NCBI GenBank assembly: GCA_045504435.1
Contig: JBEULC010000005.1
Coordinates: 1-64,000, forward strand
Source of the DNA: JBEULC01 sp045504435
GTDB lineage: Bacteria; Pseudomonadota; Alphaproteobacteria; WRAU01; Hepatincolaceae
Direction of reading: 5' to 3'
Length of the DNA: 64,000 nucleotides
The notes beneath the pieces were generated by a model. The model was not told the DNA's origin, did no database searches, and worked only from the letters and a program-made list of their open reading frames with translations. Positions 53,807 to 63,612 of this stretch are shown piece after piece; position 1 is the stretch's first letter; each line of letters opens with the position of its first letter. A program made the position numbers and the translations under genes.

Positions 53807-54517
53807 TTAAATAATTAATTTTAATTTTATTCCCCAAGCTTGATGGCTTGAATGCTGAAACTCATAAAACTCAGCTAAATTTACCCCTAAAGTAGGATAC
53901 ATGGTGATCGTGGAGGCATCAGCCAAGGTTTTAATGCGATAATCAAAAGCCAAGATAAGTAAGCGGGTTATACCAATTTCTAAACCCCCAAATAAAGCGC
54001 TAATTAAACCATTGCCGTTCATAACAGCAGTATTTGAATCTCCTTGAAATTTAGTACTCTCTTTAGCTCTACCTACTCCTATACCTACATAAGGAGTTAG
54101 TATAGTGCGATTAGGAATTTTAAGAGCAAAATCTAACATTAATGAGTGGGATGTGGTAGTGCCATTTATTTTATCATTAGTGCCCACAAGAGAGTGTTTA
54201 TTTAAAGCATCAAAATGATAGTTTCCTTGTTTATAAGTTAACATAACGCTAATATATTTAAAATCGTACCCCAAAGAAATAGGTAGGCTAAGAGGGTCTA
54301 ATTTAGCAGAAGTGTGATTTAAATAGTAAGCTTCTTGGGTATAATCTCCTATCTTTTTGGCTGATACCCAATATAATTCCCTCTTAGTTTTAAATGTTTG
54401 ATTAAATTGAACGCTAACAAAAGGGCCACTACTGTTTGCTGCCGCTAAGATACAAGTAAAAAATGGGGGTAGCGATAAAAATAATAAGGTATTAATAAAT
54501 ATTCTACTTATTTTCAT
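53807..54517 (-). CDS. Outer-membrane beta-barrel protein, paralogue 2
   Basis: I choose the ATG at 54517 (MKISRIFINTLLFLSLPPFF), which has a GAAGGG site seven bases ahead and opens directly with a signal peptide. The longer frame to 54568 adds 17 unneeded residues. The 236-residue product shares its layout with paralogue 1. Examples are PLSLPISLGYDFKYISVMLT against a matching strand there, ILTPYVGIGVGRAKESTKF, and the GGLEIGITRLLILAFDYRIK strand. It ends in a barrel-like strand (AWGIKLKLII). The strands are conserved and the loops differ, as expected for exposed surface loops. Confidence 0.72.
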   Translation of the reverse strand: MKISRIFINTLLFLSLPPFFTCILAAANSSGPFVSVQFNQTFKTKRELYWVSAKKIGDYTQEAYYLNHTSAKLDPLSLPISLGYDFKYISVMLTYKQGNYHFDALNKHSLVGTNDKINGTTTSHSLMLDFALKIPNRTILTPYVGIGVGRAKESTKFQGDSNTAVMNGNGLISALFGGLEIGITRLLILAFDYRIKTLADASTITMYPTLGVNLAEFYEFQHSSHQAWGIKLKLII

Positions 54518-54795
54518 AATAAACCCTTCTAAATCTATAAAGTTTAAACTTATTTTATTATTTAACAAATTTTAACTTTTAGAAACACTTATTTAATATA
54601 ATACCTTAGGTTGAACATTAATGATATATAAAAAAAGATTTTTATTTCAGATAAATGAAGGCTTAAGGGTTAGGAAAAGCTTTAATAATGCAAAAAAAAT
54701 AAACTAGGAACTTTAAAGATATACTTTTGAAATAAGGGGACGTAAAGCATAGATTTTTGTTAAAAGTATCCAGCATACTATTAAAAATTATTTGA

Positions 54796-56007
54796 TTAAG
54801 TTTTAGGTAATAAAATATATAAAGTAATGGGCTCTTTCATGGTGTTTGCATAAGATAAATCCTCGCCAAAATAGATATCTATTCTATTTAAACCTTTAAT
54901 AGCGCTGCCAACATCATTAGCAACTACTAGTTTTTCAAAAGCTTTATTAGAATCATTATATTGGGTTTTTAAAAACAAAGGCAAGCCTAAACTAAGATAA
55001 CTTTTATCCACCGCAATTGTACGTTCTTTAAGCACTGGTCCTCCAAAAGCGCCATATATATGACCCTTTTCTTGGATAGCAAAATAAATTACTCGCTGAT
55101 TTTTATTAAGTAAATGCGCTTTATCTAAATTATTTTTAAAAAAATCAGTTATACCCTTAACGCTGGCCTCATTAGCTTTGATATAGCCTTGTTCTAATAA
55201 ATATTTACCTAAGGGAAAATAAGGGTACCCATTGTTGCCTGCATAGACTACGTATTCTTTGCTACCATCAGGTAAATTTATAATTCCTGAGCCATTGGTT
55301 TTTAATAGAAAAACCTCTACTTGATGTTTAGCATAATATAGCTCTAAGCCTAAGCCTTCTAAAGCTCCGTTTACAATTTCTTCGGTGGTATGAAAAAGCT
55401 TTTCAGGTGGAGGCTTTTTATAAATCGGATATTTAAAAATTTTATCCTTAGTTTTTGAGGCACTTAAAACATAAGTAACATACCCTGTAGCACGCCCGCT
55501 ATTTTCTTGATCAATTAGATAAGGAATAAAATTATGCTCAAAAAAGTGACGCAACGTGATTTCATCTAAAGATAAATAATCTAGCTCTTTGATTTTATAA
55601 TACATTTTTTGCCAATCTGCTATAGTGGTAAAAGGATTTAAAGTGACCACAGTATTTGTAAGTAGCTTAGGGCTAATAAATACCGCTAAATTATCTAATA
55701 ATACCCCTGTAAACTCTTTAAAATTCTTTTCATTTTCCCACCCTTTAATTTCAGAAAAGTTTTTTCTATGTAGCTTGTAGTCTGTTAATGATTGATTAGG
55801 TTGGCTTTGAGAACTATCAGCATTCTTGCTTAAAACATTATTAAGAAAATCATAGGCAAAGGGTGTTAAATTAGCCTTATCAATTATAGTATTTGCTTGC
55901 TCTTTAGCAATCTTATTAGTAGTATCTTTTAGCCACCATGTTCTTACTAACATCAAGGCGATTACCATAAAGAAACTTAAAAAAACTAACCTACTTTGTA
56001 TATTCAT
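54796..56007 (-). CDS. mltA: Membrane-bound lytic murein transglycosylase A
   Basis: This 403-residue enzyme cleaves peptidoglycan with formation of 1,6-anhydro muropeptides. An N-terminal signal or anchor segment (LVFLSFFMVIALMLVRTWW) has no lipobox cysteine. The MltA domain includes LRHFFEHNFIPYL, GRATGYVTYVLSAS (the F-x-G-Y-Y-x-P-like region, degenerate) and KTNGSGIINLPDGSKEYVVY (the Q-x-Q-G-S-G-like region with Thr-Asn). The C-terminal 3D domain is VVANDVGSAIKGLNRIDIYF, with D377 as the likely catalytic acid. It is somewhat divergent but complete. It adds to a rich murein-remodelling set with dacA, the SPOR-carboxypeptidase and rlpA. Confidence 0.85.
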   Translation of the reverse strand: MNIQSRLVFLSFFMVIALMLVRTWWLKDTTNKIAKEQANTIIDKANLTPFAYDFLNNVLSKNADSSQSQPNQSLTDYKLHRKNFSEIKGWENEKNFKEFTGVLLDNLAVFISPKLLTNTVVTLNPFTTIADWQKMYYKIKELDYLSLDEITLRHFFEHNFIPYLIDQENSGRATGYVTYVLSASKTKDKIFKYPIYKKPPPEKLFHTTEEIVNGALEGLGLELYYAKHQVEVFLLKTNGSGIINLPDGSKEYVVYAGNNGYPYFPLGKYLLEQGYIKANEASVKGITDFFKNNLDKAHLLNKNQRVIYFAIQEKGHIYGAFGGPVLKERTIAVDKSYLSLGLPLFLKTQYNDSNKAFEKLVVANDVGSAIKGLNRIDIYFGEDLSYANTMKEPITLYILLPKT

Positions 56008-56238
56008 TGTGCCTATAATATTTAAATTTATATTGCAGTATTATATATCTTTTTAATCAAAAAACTTATAATAAGGTGTAAAATTTATCTAAAAATTAGA
56101 TTTTTTAAGTTATTTTTAGAAAATTTTAACTATTAAAGCTGTTGCAAAAGGTTTACACTCCTTTTAAAGATACTTATTATAAATTGCATAGTTTAAATTT
56201 ATGGATAAATACAAATAATTATTAATATGGAGAATTAA

Positions 56239-57588
56239 ATGGGAAATTTTTTCAGTAATAAGGCTTCTAATAAAACTTCTGAAGTTCGCCTTAAAGCGGG
56301 GCTTGATAGTCTTTTTCAGCTTAAAAAAAATAATACCTCTTTAAAGGTGGAAATTTACGCAGGCCTGGTGACTTTTCTTACTATGTCTTATATCATATTT
56401 GTTAATCCTTTAATTTTAAAGCCTGCAGGCATTGACATTGGCGCAGTATTTATTGCTATTTGTTTGGTTTCAGCAATTGGCGCTTTTATGATGGCTTTTT
56501 ATGCTAATTTACCTCTAGCGATTGCTCCTGGTATGGGCTTAAATGCCTTGTTTGCTTATACTATTGTTTTGCAAATGGGATACAGCTGGGAAAACGCTTT
56601 AGCTATTACTTTTTTAGCTGGTATTGTAATTATTGCCATCGCCCTTTTTGCCCCCAAAGATTTTTTAATTACTGCTGTTCCTTTATCAATTAAATACGCT
56701 ATTACCCCGGGTATTGGTATGTTTATTATATTTATTGCCCTTACTCAAGCTAAAATTATTGTGCCAAATGCTGCCACAGTGGTAAGCTTAGGCAATCTAA
56801 AAGATCCAAGAATTTTAATGGTGATTGCAGGGTTTTTTATTATTGTAGTTGGTTACGCAAAAAAAATATATTTTATGCCCCTTTTGGTGATTACCCTCCT
56901 TACTATAGTAGCAGTGTTAATGAAAGAGACTAAATTTGATCAGCTATTATCTACTTCTTTTAATTTATAACCTACTTTCTTCAAATTTGATTTTAAGAAC
57001 ATCATAAATATTTCGGTTATTACTAGTGTTATGGTGGTATTTTTTGCCTCCTTTTTTGATTCCTTTGGTAGCTTTGTTAGTTATTCTTACTTTATTAATC
57101 CTAAAAAGATGGTTTTAGATAAAAAAGATCTACGTAAAGCTATGACCATAGAAGGAGTTTCTTGTAGTTTAGCAGGAGTTTTAGGTACCTCTCCTACCAG
57201 TATCTTTTTAGAAAGCAACGCAGGAGTAAGCGCAGGAGGAAGGACAGGCCTAACTTCTTTAGTAGTAGGTGTTTTATTTTTATTTGCTATTTTATTTAGT
57301 CCATTGATTAAAACTGTGCCGATTTGGGCGGCAGCTCCAGTACTAATATTTTTAGGCTGCTTGATGCTAAGTTCTTTAAAAAATATTAATTGGGATTCTG
57401 ATTTTTCAGAAACTATTCCAAGCATTATCTGTTTAATTTTTACTCCTTTAACTTATTCTATTACTACAGGGATAGGTGCTGCCTTTATTTCTTATTGTAT
57501 TTTAAAGATGGCTTTAGGGAAATATAAAGATATCCCTATGTTTACTCTAATTTTAGCTGTTTTATTTTTTATAAATTTTATGTTATAA
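56239..57588 (+). pseudogene. NCS2 purine permease (AzgA type) interrupted by one in-frame TAA
   Basis: The gene reads as a normal 12-helix hypoxanthine/guanine/adenine permease of about 449 codons, except for TAA at 56968-56970 (codon 244). Before it, FLTMSYIIFVNPLILKPAGI and NLPLAIAPGMGLNALFAYTI are the AzgA hallmarks. After it, the same frame continues PTFFKFDFKNIINISVITSV, then DSFGSFVSYSYFI and GRTGLTSLVVGVLF. A Lys or similar codon in that loop would restore it. The two halves would give 243 and about 205 residues. Either the gene was lost recently, the stop is read through, or the base is a sequencing error. Confidence 0.85.
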
Positions 57589-57667
57589 ATATAAATCTTA
57601 GATAGAACAAGGATCCGTTTTTTAATATTTGGTAAAATAAGAATATAGAAGAATTTAAAGATAAATT

Positions 57668-58303
57668 ATGGAAGAAGTAGATAAACTTTTACTAGGTTAT
57701 CAAAGATTTTTGGTTAAATATAAAAATCGTCATAACCCCCTTTTTAACTCCTTACAAAACCAACAAAACCCTAAGATACTTCTTATAGGCTGCTGTGATT
57801 CAAGGGTTGATCCTGCTATTTTAACCGATGCTGATCCAGGTGATATATTCGTAATAAGAAATGTGGCTAACTTAGTTCCTCCTTATGAAGAAAAGTGGGA
57901 TTCAAAGCATGGTACAAGCGCCGCTATAGAATTTGCTGTAAAAAATCTACAAGTAGAACATATTATTGTTTTAGGCCATAGCAATTGTGGGGGTATTAAA
58001 AGCTTAGTTAACGGTGATAATGCCCACAATATTTCTAATCAATTTAGTTTTATTAAAGGATGGATAGATATTATTAGAGATATAATTAGCTATATGCCCA
58101 AAGATCTTAGTGTGGAAAAGCAAATTAAATATTGTGAACATGAAGGTATAAAAGTATCTATTAATAATTTAATTTCCTTTCCTTTTATTGAAGAAAAAAT
58201 CAATAACAATACGTTAAAAGTTCATGGTTGGTACTTTAATTTAGAAGAAATCAGCTTATATATATTAGATGAAGATTTTAGAGAGTTTAAAAAGTATTTA
58301 TAA
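57668..58303 (+). CDS. can: Beta-class carbonic anhydrase
   Basis: This 211-residue enzyme interconverts CO2 and bicarbonate. Zinc ligands are C42 (GCCDSRVDP), H104 and C107 (GHSNCGGI), with the catalytic Asp-Arg dyad D44/R46. VIRNVANLVPPY (about 62-73) and GTSAAIEFAVKNLQVEHIIV (about 82-101) are the conserved active-site walls. The end HGWYFNLEEISLYILDED is typical. There is no signal peptide, so it is cytoplasmic. It probably supplies bicarbonate for carboxylases. It lies alone between the permease and the oxidase cluster. Confidence 0.95.
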   Translation: MEEVDKLLLGYQRFLVKYKNRHNPLFNSLQNQQNPKILLIGCCDSRVDPAILTDADPGDIFVIRNVANLVPPYEEKWDSKHGTSAAIEFAVKNLQVEHIIVLGHSNCGGIKSLVNGDNAHNISNQFSFIKGWIDIIRDIISYMPKDLSVEKQIKYCEHEGIKVSINNLISFPFIEEKINNNTLKVHGWYFNLEEISLYILDEDFREFKKYL

Positions 58304-58538
58304 AAAGAAAATATTTTTCTATACATTATAATTAAAAAAGTTTAATTTTAACTTATCTAATTGAATATAGCTGCTTGAATATAGCTGTTTTAAAAAGCCT
58401 TTAACGGTTTATTAGATTTAAAACTTTAATTATCGATTTAAATTTATCCCTTTTATAAGACGTAGGTTATTAAAATTTGAAGCAGCAATTTTAGCTGCCT
58501 AAAATAATTTAGATATTTATTATGAGAAATTACAGTTT

Positions 58539-59399
58539 ATGAAACATTATTTATCTGTTATCAAGCCTGGTATTGTTTTTGCTAATTTATTTACTTTTAT
58601 AACTGGTTTTTTTATGGCAGCTTATAATAATATTACTCCTAATATTGATCTGCTGGCCTGGTCTTCATTAGCTATAGTTTTGATTTTAGCATCTTCTACT
58701 ACTTTGAATAATTATATTGACCAAGATATTGATCAATATATGGCAAGGACCCATAATCGCCCTTCTATTTCAGGAGCTATATCTAATAAATGTATGGTAT
58801 ACTATGCCACTTTGTTAGGAGTATTAGGGACATTAATCCTAATTATCTTCGTAAATTGGTTAACTTTTTTTATAATATTAATCGGCTACTTAATCTATAT
58901 AATTTTATATTCTATATATGCTAAAAGAAAAACCTCCTACTCTACCATAATTGGTAGCTTAGCTGGAGGAATACTACCTTTAGCGGGTTATACTAGCTTT
59001 AGTAATCAATTGGATCTCCAAGGAATAATATTATTTTTAATAATATTAACATGGCAGATGCCTCATTTTTATGCTATTGGAATTTTTCGCCTACAAGATT
59101 ATCAAGCAGCAGGTATTCCTATTTTACCGGTAACAACATCCATTAAAAATACTCAGATTCACATAGTAGTTTGGTGTTTAATATTTATAATCGTAACGAT
59201 TTTACCTTTTGCTTTTGGGTATAGCAGTTATTTATATTTAGTAACGGCGGTTATCTGTAGCATTTTTTGGACTTATATTAGTTATAAAGGGCTTTTTGCC
59301 TTAGATGTAATTCAAAGTGCTAGAAAAGTTTTCTTTACTTCGTTGGTGGTGTTAATTTTATTGTTTTTTTCTTTAATGATAGATAAAATATTAATATAA
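58539..59399 (+). CDS. cyoE: Protoheme IX farnesyltransferase
   Basis: This 286-residue UbiA-type membrane enzyme adds a farnesyl group to heme b to make heme O for the bo-type oxidase. The prenyl-diphosphate-binding motif is NNYIDQDIDQYMARTHNRP (57-75), the N-x-x-x-D-x-x-x-D pattern. A second acidic loop is near YAIGIFRLQDYQAAGIP (about 178-194). Seven or more membrane helices are visible. It comes first in the cluster, ahead of cyoA by 28 bases, whereas in E. coli it is last. Confidence 0.94.
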   Translation: MKHYLSVIKPGIVFANLFTFITGFFMAAYNNITPNIDLLAWSSLAIVLILASSTTLNNYIDQDIDQYMARTHNRPSISGAISNKCMVYYATLLGVLGTLILIIFVNWLTFFIILIGYLIYIILYSIYAKRKTSYSTIIGSLAGGILPLAGYTSFSNQLDLQGIILFLIILTWQMPHFYAIGIFRLQDYQAAGIPILPVTTSIKNTQIHIVVWCLIFIIVTILPFAFGYSSYLYLVTAVICSIFWTYISYKGLFALDVIQSARKVFFTSLVVLILLFFSLMIDKILI

Positions 59400-59427
59400 T
59401 TTCTAAAGAATTCTAATAAGGTTTACT

Positions 59428-60684
59428 ATGACAAAACTAAAATTTACTAGTTTAATATTATTTTTATTAGCTTTAGGTGGTTGTGGAGGAGGAATTTTAT
59501 CTCCCCATGGGCCAATTGCCGCAGCGCAAAAGAATCTTATTCTTGTTTCCTTTTTTGTTATGTTAATTGTAATTATTCCAGTATTGGTAATTACAGTTTT
59601 ATTATCTCTAAGGTACAGAGAAAATAATAAATCAGCCATTTATGCTCCTGAATGGCATCATAACTTAAAACTAGAGATATTTTGGTGGGCTATTCCTATT
59701 ATTATAATAATATTTTTATCTTTTAAAACTTGGCAAAGCTCCCATGATTTAGATCCTTACCGGCCATTTGATCATCAAAAAACGCCAATTAAAGTTCAGG
59801 TTATTTCCTTAAATTGGAAATGGTTATTTATTTATCCTGATTATGGGGTGGCTACTATTAATTATATGCCTATCCCAATTGATACCCCAATTAACCTAGC
59901 TATTACATCTGATGGCCCCATGAACTCCTTTTGGATACCCCAAATAGCAGGGCAAATCTATTCTATGACTGGGATGGCCACTAAATTACATATTATGGGT
60001 AGTAAGATTGGAGAATATAAAGGTCTTTCTGCTAATTATAGCGGGGTTGGTTTTGAGGGTATGAAATTTGTAGCAAAAGTTACTAGTGTAGAAGAGTTTG
60101 AAGAGTGGGTTGAGGCAGCAAAAACTTCTAATTTAACTAAAATCTTAGACATTGCTACTTATAATGATTTGATCATAAATAGTGTAAATCATCCTATAGA
60201 AACCTATCTAGTAAAAGATAAAAATATTTTTCAAGATTCCATGATGAAATATATGGGAAATCACGCTGGACATGGACAAATGATTCCAGGTATTGAAGAT
60301 GCTTCCAAAATGGATCACTCAAAGATGGATCACTCAAAGATGGATCACTCAAAGATGGATCACTCAAAGATGGATATAGACCAACCTAAAAAGGCTCAGA
60401 CTAATCTAGAAAATCCTAAAAAAATTAATAATAATAACTCAAAAACTCCAACGCCTTTGGATGTTCATTTAGATCATGGTCCAATGAAAGGTGATGAAGA
60501 AGCCCAAATTCAATCACTAAATGATGATCAAATAGAAGATAATAATAGTGAAGCTAACAAAGAGCTGCAGGCTATAAAAGGAGAAATATCAGAAAGCTCT
60601 AGAAAAAAACAACAATTACAACAGAAAAAGACAAGTGTAAATTCAGATTACTCTGGGGATATTCAGCAAAATAGAAATGATTAA
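59428..60684 (+). CDS. cyoA: Cytochrome bo-type ubiquinol oxidase subunit II with repeat tail
   Basis: This 418-residue subunit is a predicted lipoprotein (lipobox LGGC19). Two membrane helices lie at about 30-55 and 80-100, followed by a cupredoxin domain (VQVISLNWKWLFIYPDYGVA, NSFWIPQIAGQIYSMTGMAT). The CuA ligands of cytochrome c oxidases are absent, as in quinol oxidases. From about residue 275 it departs from the family. A roughly 140-residue tail has four MDHSK repeats (codons from 60310), more Met/His, and then Asp/Glu/Gln/Lys-rich sequence. E. coli CyoA is about 315 residues and has no such tail. Confidence 0.92.
   Translation: MTKLKFTSLILFLLALGGCGGGILSPHGPIAAAQKNLILVSFFVMLIVIIPVLVITVLLSLRYRENNKSAIYAPEWHHNLKLEIFWWAIPIIIIIFLSFKTWQSSHDLDPYRPFDHQKTPIKVQVISLNWKWLFIYPDYGVATINYMPIPIDTPINLAITSDGPMNSFWIPQIAGQIYSMTGMATKLHIMGSKIGEYKGLSANYSGVGFEGMKFVAKVTSVEEFEEWVEAAKTSNLTKILDIATYNDLIINSVNHPIETYLVKDKNIFQDSMMKYMGNHAGHGQMIPGIEDASKMDHSKMDHSKMDHSKMDHSKMDIDQPKKAQTNLENPKKINNNNSKTPTPLDVHLDHGPMKGDEEAQIQSLNDDQIEDNNSEANKELQAIKGEISESSRKKQQLQQKKTSVNSDYSGDIQQNRND
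60310..60369 (+). repeat. Four identical 15-bp tandem repeats in cyoA
   Basis: The unit ATGGATCACTCAAAG occurs four times without change and encodes MDHSK each time, followed by a partial fifth (ATGGAT). Exact identity points to recent expansion by slippage, and the copy number may vary between strains. Confidence 0.9.
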
Positions 60685-61031
60685 ATCTAGTTAAAGAAAT
60701 CTAAAAAAAGTAGGTTCTTTAACTTAAATTAAACATTTATATAATTAGCTACCTAATGAACTAAGAAGCTAAATTTTATAAAAGGCTTTAAACTCTAATT
60801 GAACGGTTAAAACTGTGTAATTAAATGCTCAAACCTTATAAAAAAATACAATAATTTACTGTAAAAAGAAGCAATAAAAATATAAAAGAATAAATAGAAA
60901 GGAGCTAAATTAGGATTAACTAATAAATTAGACTAGATAATCAGCATATTTAAATAGTTTAACCTAATTAATTAAAGCAAATAATATTACAATTTATTAA
61001 AATCATAAAGTTATATAAAAGGAGTTAACTT
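60685..61031. other. Non-coding gap between cyoA and cyoB
   Basis: This is a 347-base A+T-rich stretch inside the oxidase operon with no gene and no clear hairpin terminator. Elsewhere in the cluster genes are close or overlap, so a separate promoter for cyoBCD may lie here. Confidence 0.4.
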
Positions 61032-63005
61032 ATGTTCGGAAAGCTAACATTGGATTATCTACCACATGATCCTATAATCATAGGAGCAGCTTCTTTAATG
61101 GGTGTGGTTACTATAGTTACCATTATATTGCTAACTTATCTTAAGAAATGGGCCTGGTTGTGGAAAGAGTGGTTAACTACGGTGGATCATAAAAAGATAG
61201 GTACTATGTATATTTTAGTTGCTGTTTTAATGCTTTTTAGAGGCTTAGCAGATGCTTTATTAATGAGAAGTCAATTAGTGCTTACAGCTTATGGTATAGA
61301 TTTAGTTGATGCAGATCACTTTGCCCAGCTTTTTACTGGACATGGTGTAATTATGATTTTCTTTGTGGCTATGCCGCTGATGTTTGGATTATTTAATTGG
61401 GTGGTGCCTTTACAAATAGGAGCCCGCGATGTGGCCTTTCCTTATCTTAACGCTTTGAGCTTTTGGTTATTTGTAGCTGGGGCGATGTTAGTAAATATTT
61501 CTTTAATAATTGGTACTTTTGCTACTTCGGGTTGGTTGGCTTACCCTCCTTTATCAGGGAGCTTTTATTCTCCTGGCGTGGGTATGGATTATTATATATG
61601 GGCTATCCAAATTTCAGGTGTAGGAAGTTTGCTTTCAGGGGTAAACTTTTTTGCTACTATCACTAAGATGCGTGCTAAAGGACTAACTATGATGAAATTG
61701 CCCATTTTCACTTGGTCAGTTTACTTTACGTGTGTTTTAATTATGATGGCCTTTCCTGTATTATCTGTGGTAATGGGAACTTTGGCTTTAGACAGATTTT
61801 TTGATACTAATTTTTATACTACTGCGCTAGGTGGTAACGCGATGTTATACATTAATTTAATATGGGTTTGGGGACATCCTGAAGTCTATATTTTAGTTTT
61901 ACCTGCTTTTGGTATATTGTCTGAAGTAGCTGCTACCTTTTCTAGGAAACGTTTGTTTGGCTATACCTCTATGGTATGGGCTTTAGGAATAATTACCTTA
62001 TTATCTGCTATGGTCTGGGTTCATCATTTCTTTACCATGGGTAGCGGTGCCAAGGTAAATGCTGTATTTGGTATAGCAACTATGATTATCTCTATTCCTA
62101 CTGGGGTAAAAGTATTTAATTGGTTAGCCACTATGTATAGAGGAAAAATTAATTTTTCTACTCCTATGTTATGGTTAGTGGGGTTTTTACTTACGTTTAC
62201 CTTAGGAGGCATGACAGGAGTGATGCTTGCTATACCAGCTGCAGACTTTCAATACCACAACAGCTTATTCTTAGTAGCTCATTTTCATAATACTATTATA
62301 GGAGGAGTAATATTTGGTTATTTTGCAGGCCTTTATTATTGGTTTCCTAAGATATTTGGCTTTAAATTGCATGAAGGTCTAGGAAGATTAGCATTTTATT
62401 TATGGACTTCAGGTGTTTTTGTAGCCTTGGCTCCTGTTTACATGCTAGGAATAATGGGGGCAACTCGCAGATTATATACTTATAGTAACTCGGATTGGAT
62501 TTTATATTTTTTTATTGCGGCGGTAGGAACTCTAATGATTGCAGGTGCAATAGGTTTACAGGTACTACAAATTCTATGGAGTATATATAAGCGTAAGGAG
62601 CTTGCTTGTTCCAATGATCCTTGGAATGCGCGCACCTTGGAGTGGTCTATACCTTCTCCTGCTCCGGCTTATAATTTTGCCCTTGAACCTACAGTTGAGA
62701 AAATAGATGATTTTTGGTATAAAAAACAAAATAATGCTCTACTATCAACAGCTTCAATAAAGCCAAGGTATGAAGATATTCACATGCCAAAAAATACCAA
62801 AATTCCTTTATTAATAGGAATTTTAAGCTTAGTTTTTGGTTTTGCCTTTGTTTTCCATATTAATTGGGCAATTATTGCCACTTTTGCTATAATGATAATT
62901 CTCTTATTAATTAGATCTTTTGATCCTGATAAAGATTACTATATCAAAGCAGCGGAAGTACAATCAACAGAAGAAAAATTTAATAAAGGGGTTTATCATG
63001 AGTAA
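61032..63005 (+). CDS. cyoB: Cytochrome bo-type ubiquinol oxidase subunit I
   Basis: This 657-residue heme-copper oxidase subunit carries the oxygen-reducing site. Heme and copper ligands are visible in LFTGHGVIMIFF (low-spin heme His), WVWGHPEVYILVLP (CuB His and the His-Tyr cross-link), VHHFFTMGSG (two CuB His) and LFLVAHFHNTIIGG (two heme His). LTTVDHKKIGTMYI near residue 47 is the typical start of the core. Thirteen or more membrane helices and the normal length are seen. An AAGGAG site lies upstream. It reduces O2 to water while pumping protons, with electrons from quinol. Confidence 0.96.
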   Translation: MFGKLTLDYLPHDPIIIGAASLMGVVTIVTIILLTYLKKWAWLWKEWLTTVDHKKIGTMYILVAVLMLFRGLADALLMRSQLVLTAYGIDLVDADHFAQLFTGHGVIMIFFVAMPLMFGLFNWVVPLQIGARDVAFPYLNALSFWLFVAGAMLVNISLIIGTFATSGWLAYPPLSGSFYSPGVGMDYYIWAIQISGVGSLLSGVNFFATITKMRAKGLTMMKLPIFTWSVYFTCVLIMMAFPVLSVVMGTLALDRFFDTNFYTTALGGNAMLYINLIWVWGHPEVYILVLPAFGILSEVAATFSRKRLFGYTSMVWALGIITLLSAMVWVHHFFTMGSGAKVNAVFGIATMIISIPTGVKVFNWLATMYRGKINFSTPMLWLVGFLLTFTLGGMTGVMLAIPAADFQYHNSLFLVAHFHNTIIGGVIFGYFAGLYYWFPKIFGFKLHEGLGRLAFYLWTSGVFVALAPVYMLGIMGATRRLYTYSNSDWILYFFIAAVGTLMIAGAIGLQVLQILWSIYKRKELACSNDPWNARTLEWSIPSPAPAYNFALEPTVEKIDDFWYKKQNNALLSTASIKPRYEDIHMPKNTKIPLLIGILSLVFGFAFVFHINWAIIATFAIMIILLLIRSFDPDKDYYIKAAEVQSTEEKFNKGVYHE

Positions 63006-63612
63006 TATGCTTCATAATCATTCTACACCCCCTGATCACCATGATCATCATCATGAGGAGCACGAAAAAAAAGTAAGGGACGTCTCTTTATACGGTTTTT
63101 GGCTTTATATAATGACAGATTTAGTATTATTTGCTACTTTATTTATTATTTATCTTGTGCTTAGCAAGGGATATCCGGCTCCTCATTTTGATCTCACATT
63201 TGTAATGTATGAAACTTTTGTGTTACTTACTAGTAGCTTTACCTTAGGGCTAGCAGTAATTTATATGCAACGTAAAAATAATTACCAGGTTTTATTGTGG
63301 CTGGGAGCCACCTTTATTTTAGGGGCAATTTTTATTGGGTTAGAAATAACAGAGTTTCTTAATCTTATTAGGGAGGGCCATACTTGGAATACTCATGCTT
63401 ATTTTTCCTCCTTTTTTACTTTGGTTGGAACTCATGGATTACACGTTAGTTTTGGTTTATTATGGATGTTAGCTTTGATCATTCAAATTGCCATGAGAGG
63501 AGTTACTCCACAAAATATCACTAAAATTATGGTATTAAGTTTATTTTGGCACTTTTTAGATATCGTTTGGATATTTGTTTTTAGTATTATTTATCTAACA
63601 GGAGCATTATAA
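62998..63612 (+). CDS. cyoC: Cytochrome bo-type ubiquinol oxidase subunit III
   Basis: The start is the ATG at 62998, overlapping the cyoB stop by eight bases and preceded by AGGGG. The upstream frame to 62920 is inside cyoB. The 204-residue product has a His-rich N-terminus (STPPDHHDHHHEEHEKK) and then five membrane helices: LYGFWLYIMTDLVLFATLFI, ETFVLLTSSFTLGLAV, LGATFILGAIFIGLEITEFL and others. GTHGLHVSFGLLWML and WHFLDIVWIFVFSIIYL are subunit III signatures. The N-terminal His run may simply bind metal and is longer than in E. coli CyoC. Confidence 0.94.
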   Translation: MSNMLHNHSTPPDHHDHHHEEHEKKVRDVSLYGFWLYIMTDLVLFATLFIIYLVLSKGYPAPHFDLTFVMYETFVLLTSSFTLGLAVIYMQRKNNYQVLLWLGATFILGAIFIGLEITEFLNLIREGHTWNTHAYFSSFFTLVGTHGLHVSFGLLWMLALIIQIAMRGVTPQNITKIMVLSLFWHFLDIVWIFVFSIIYLTGAL

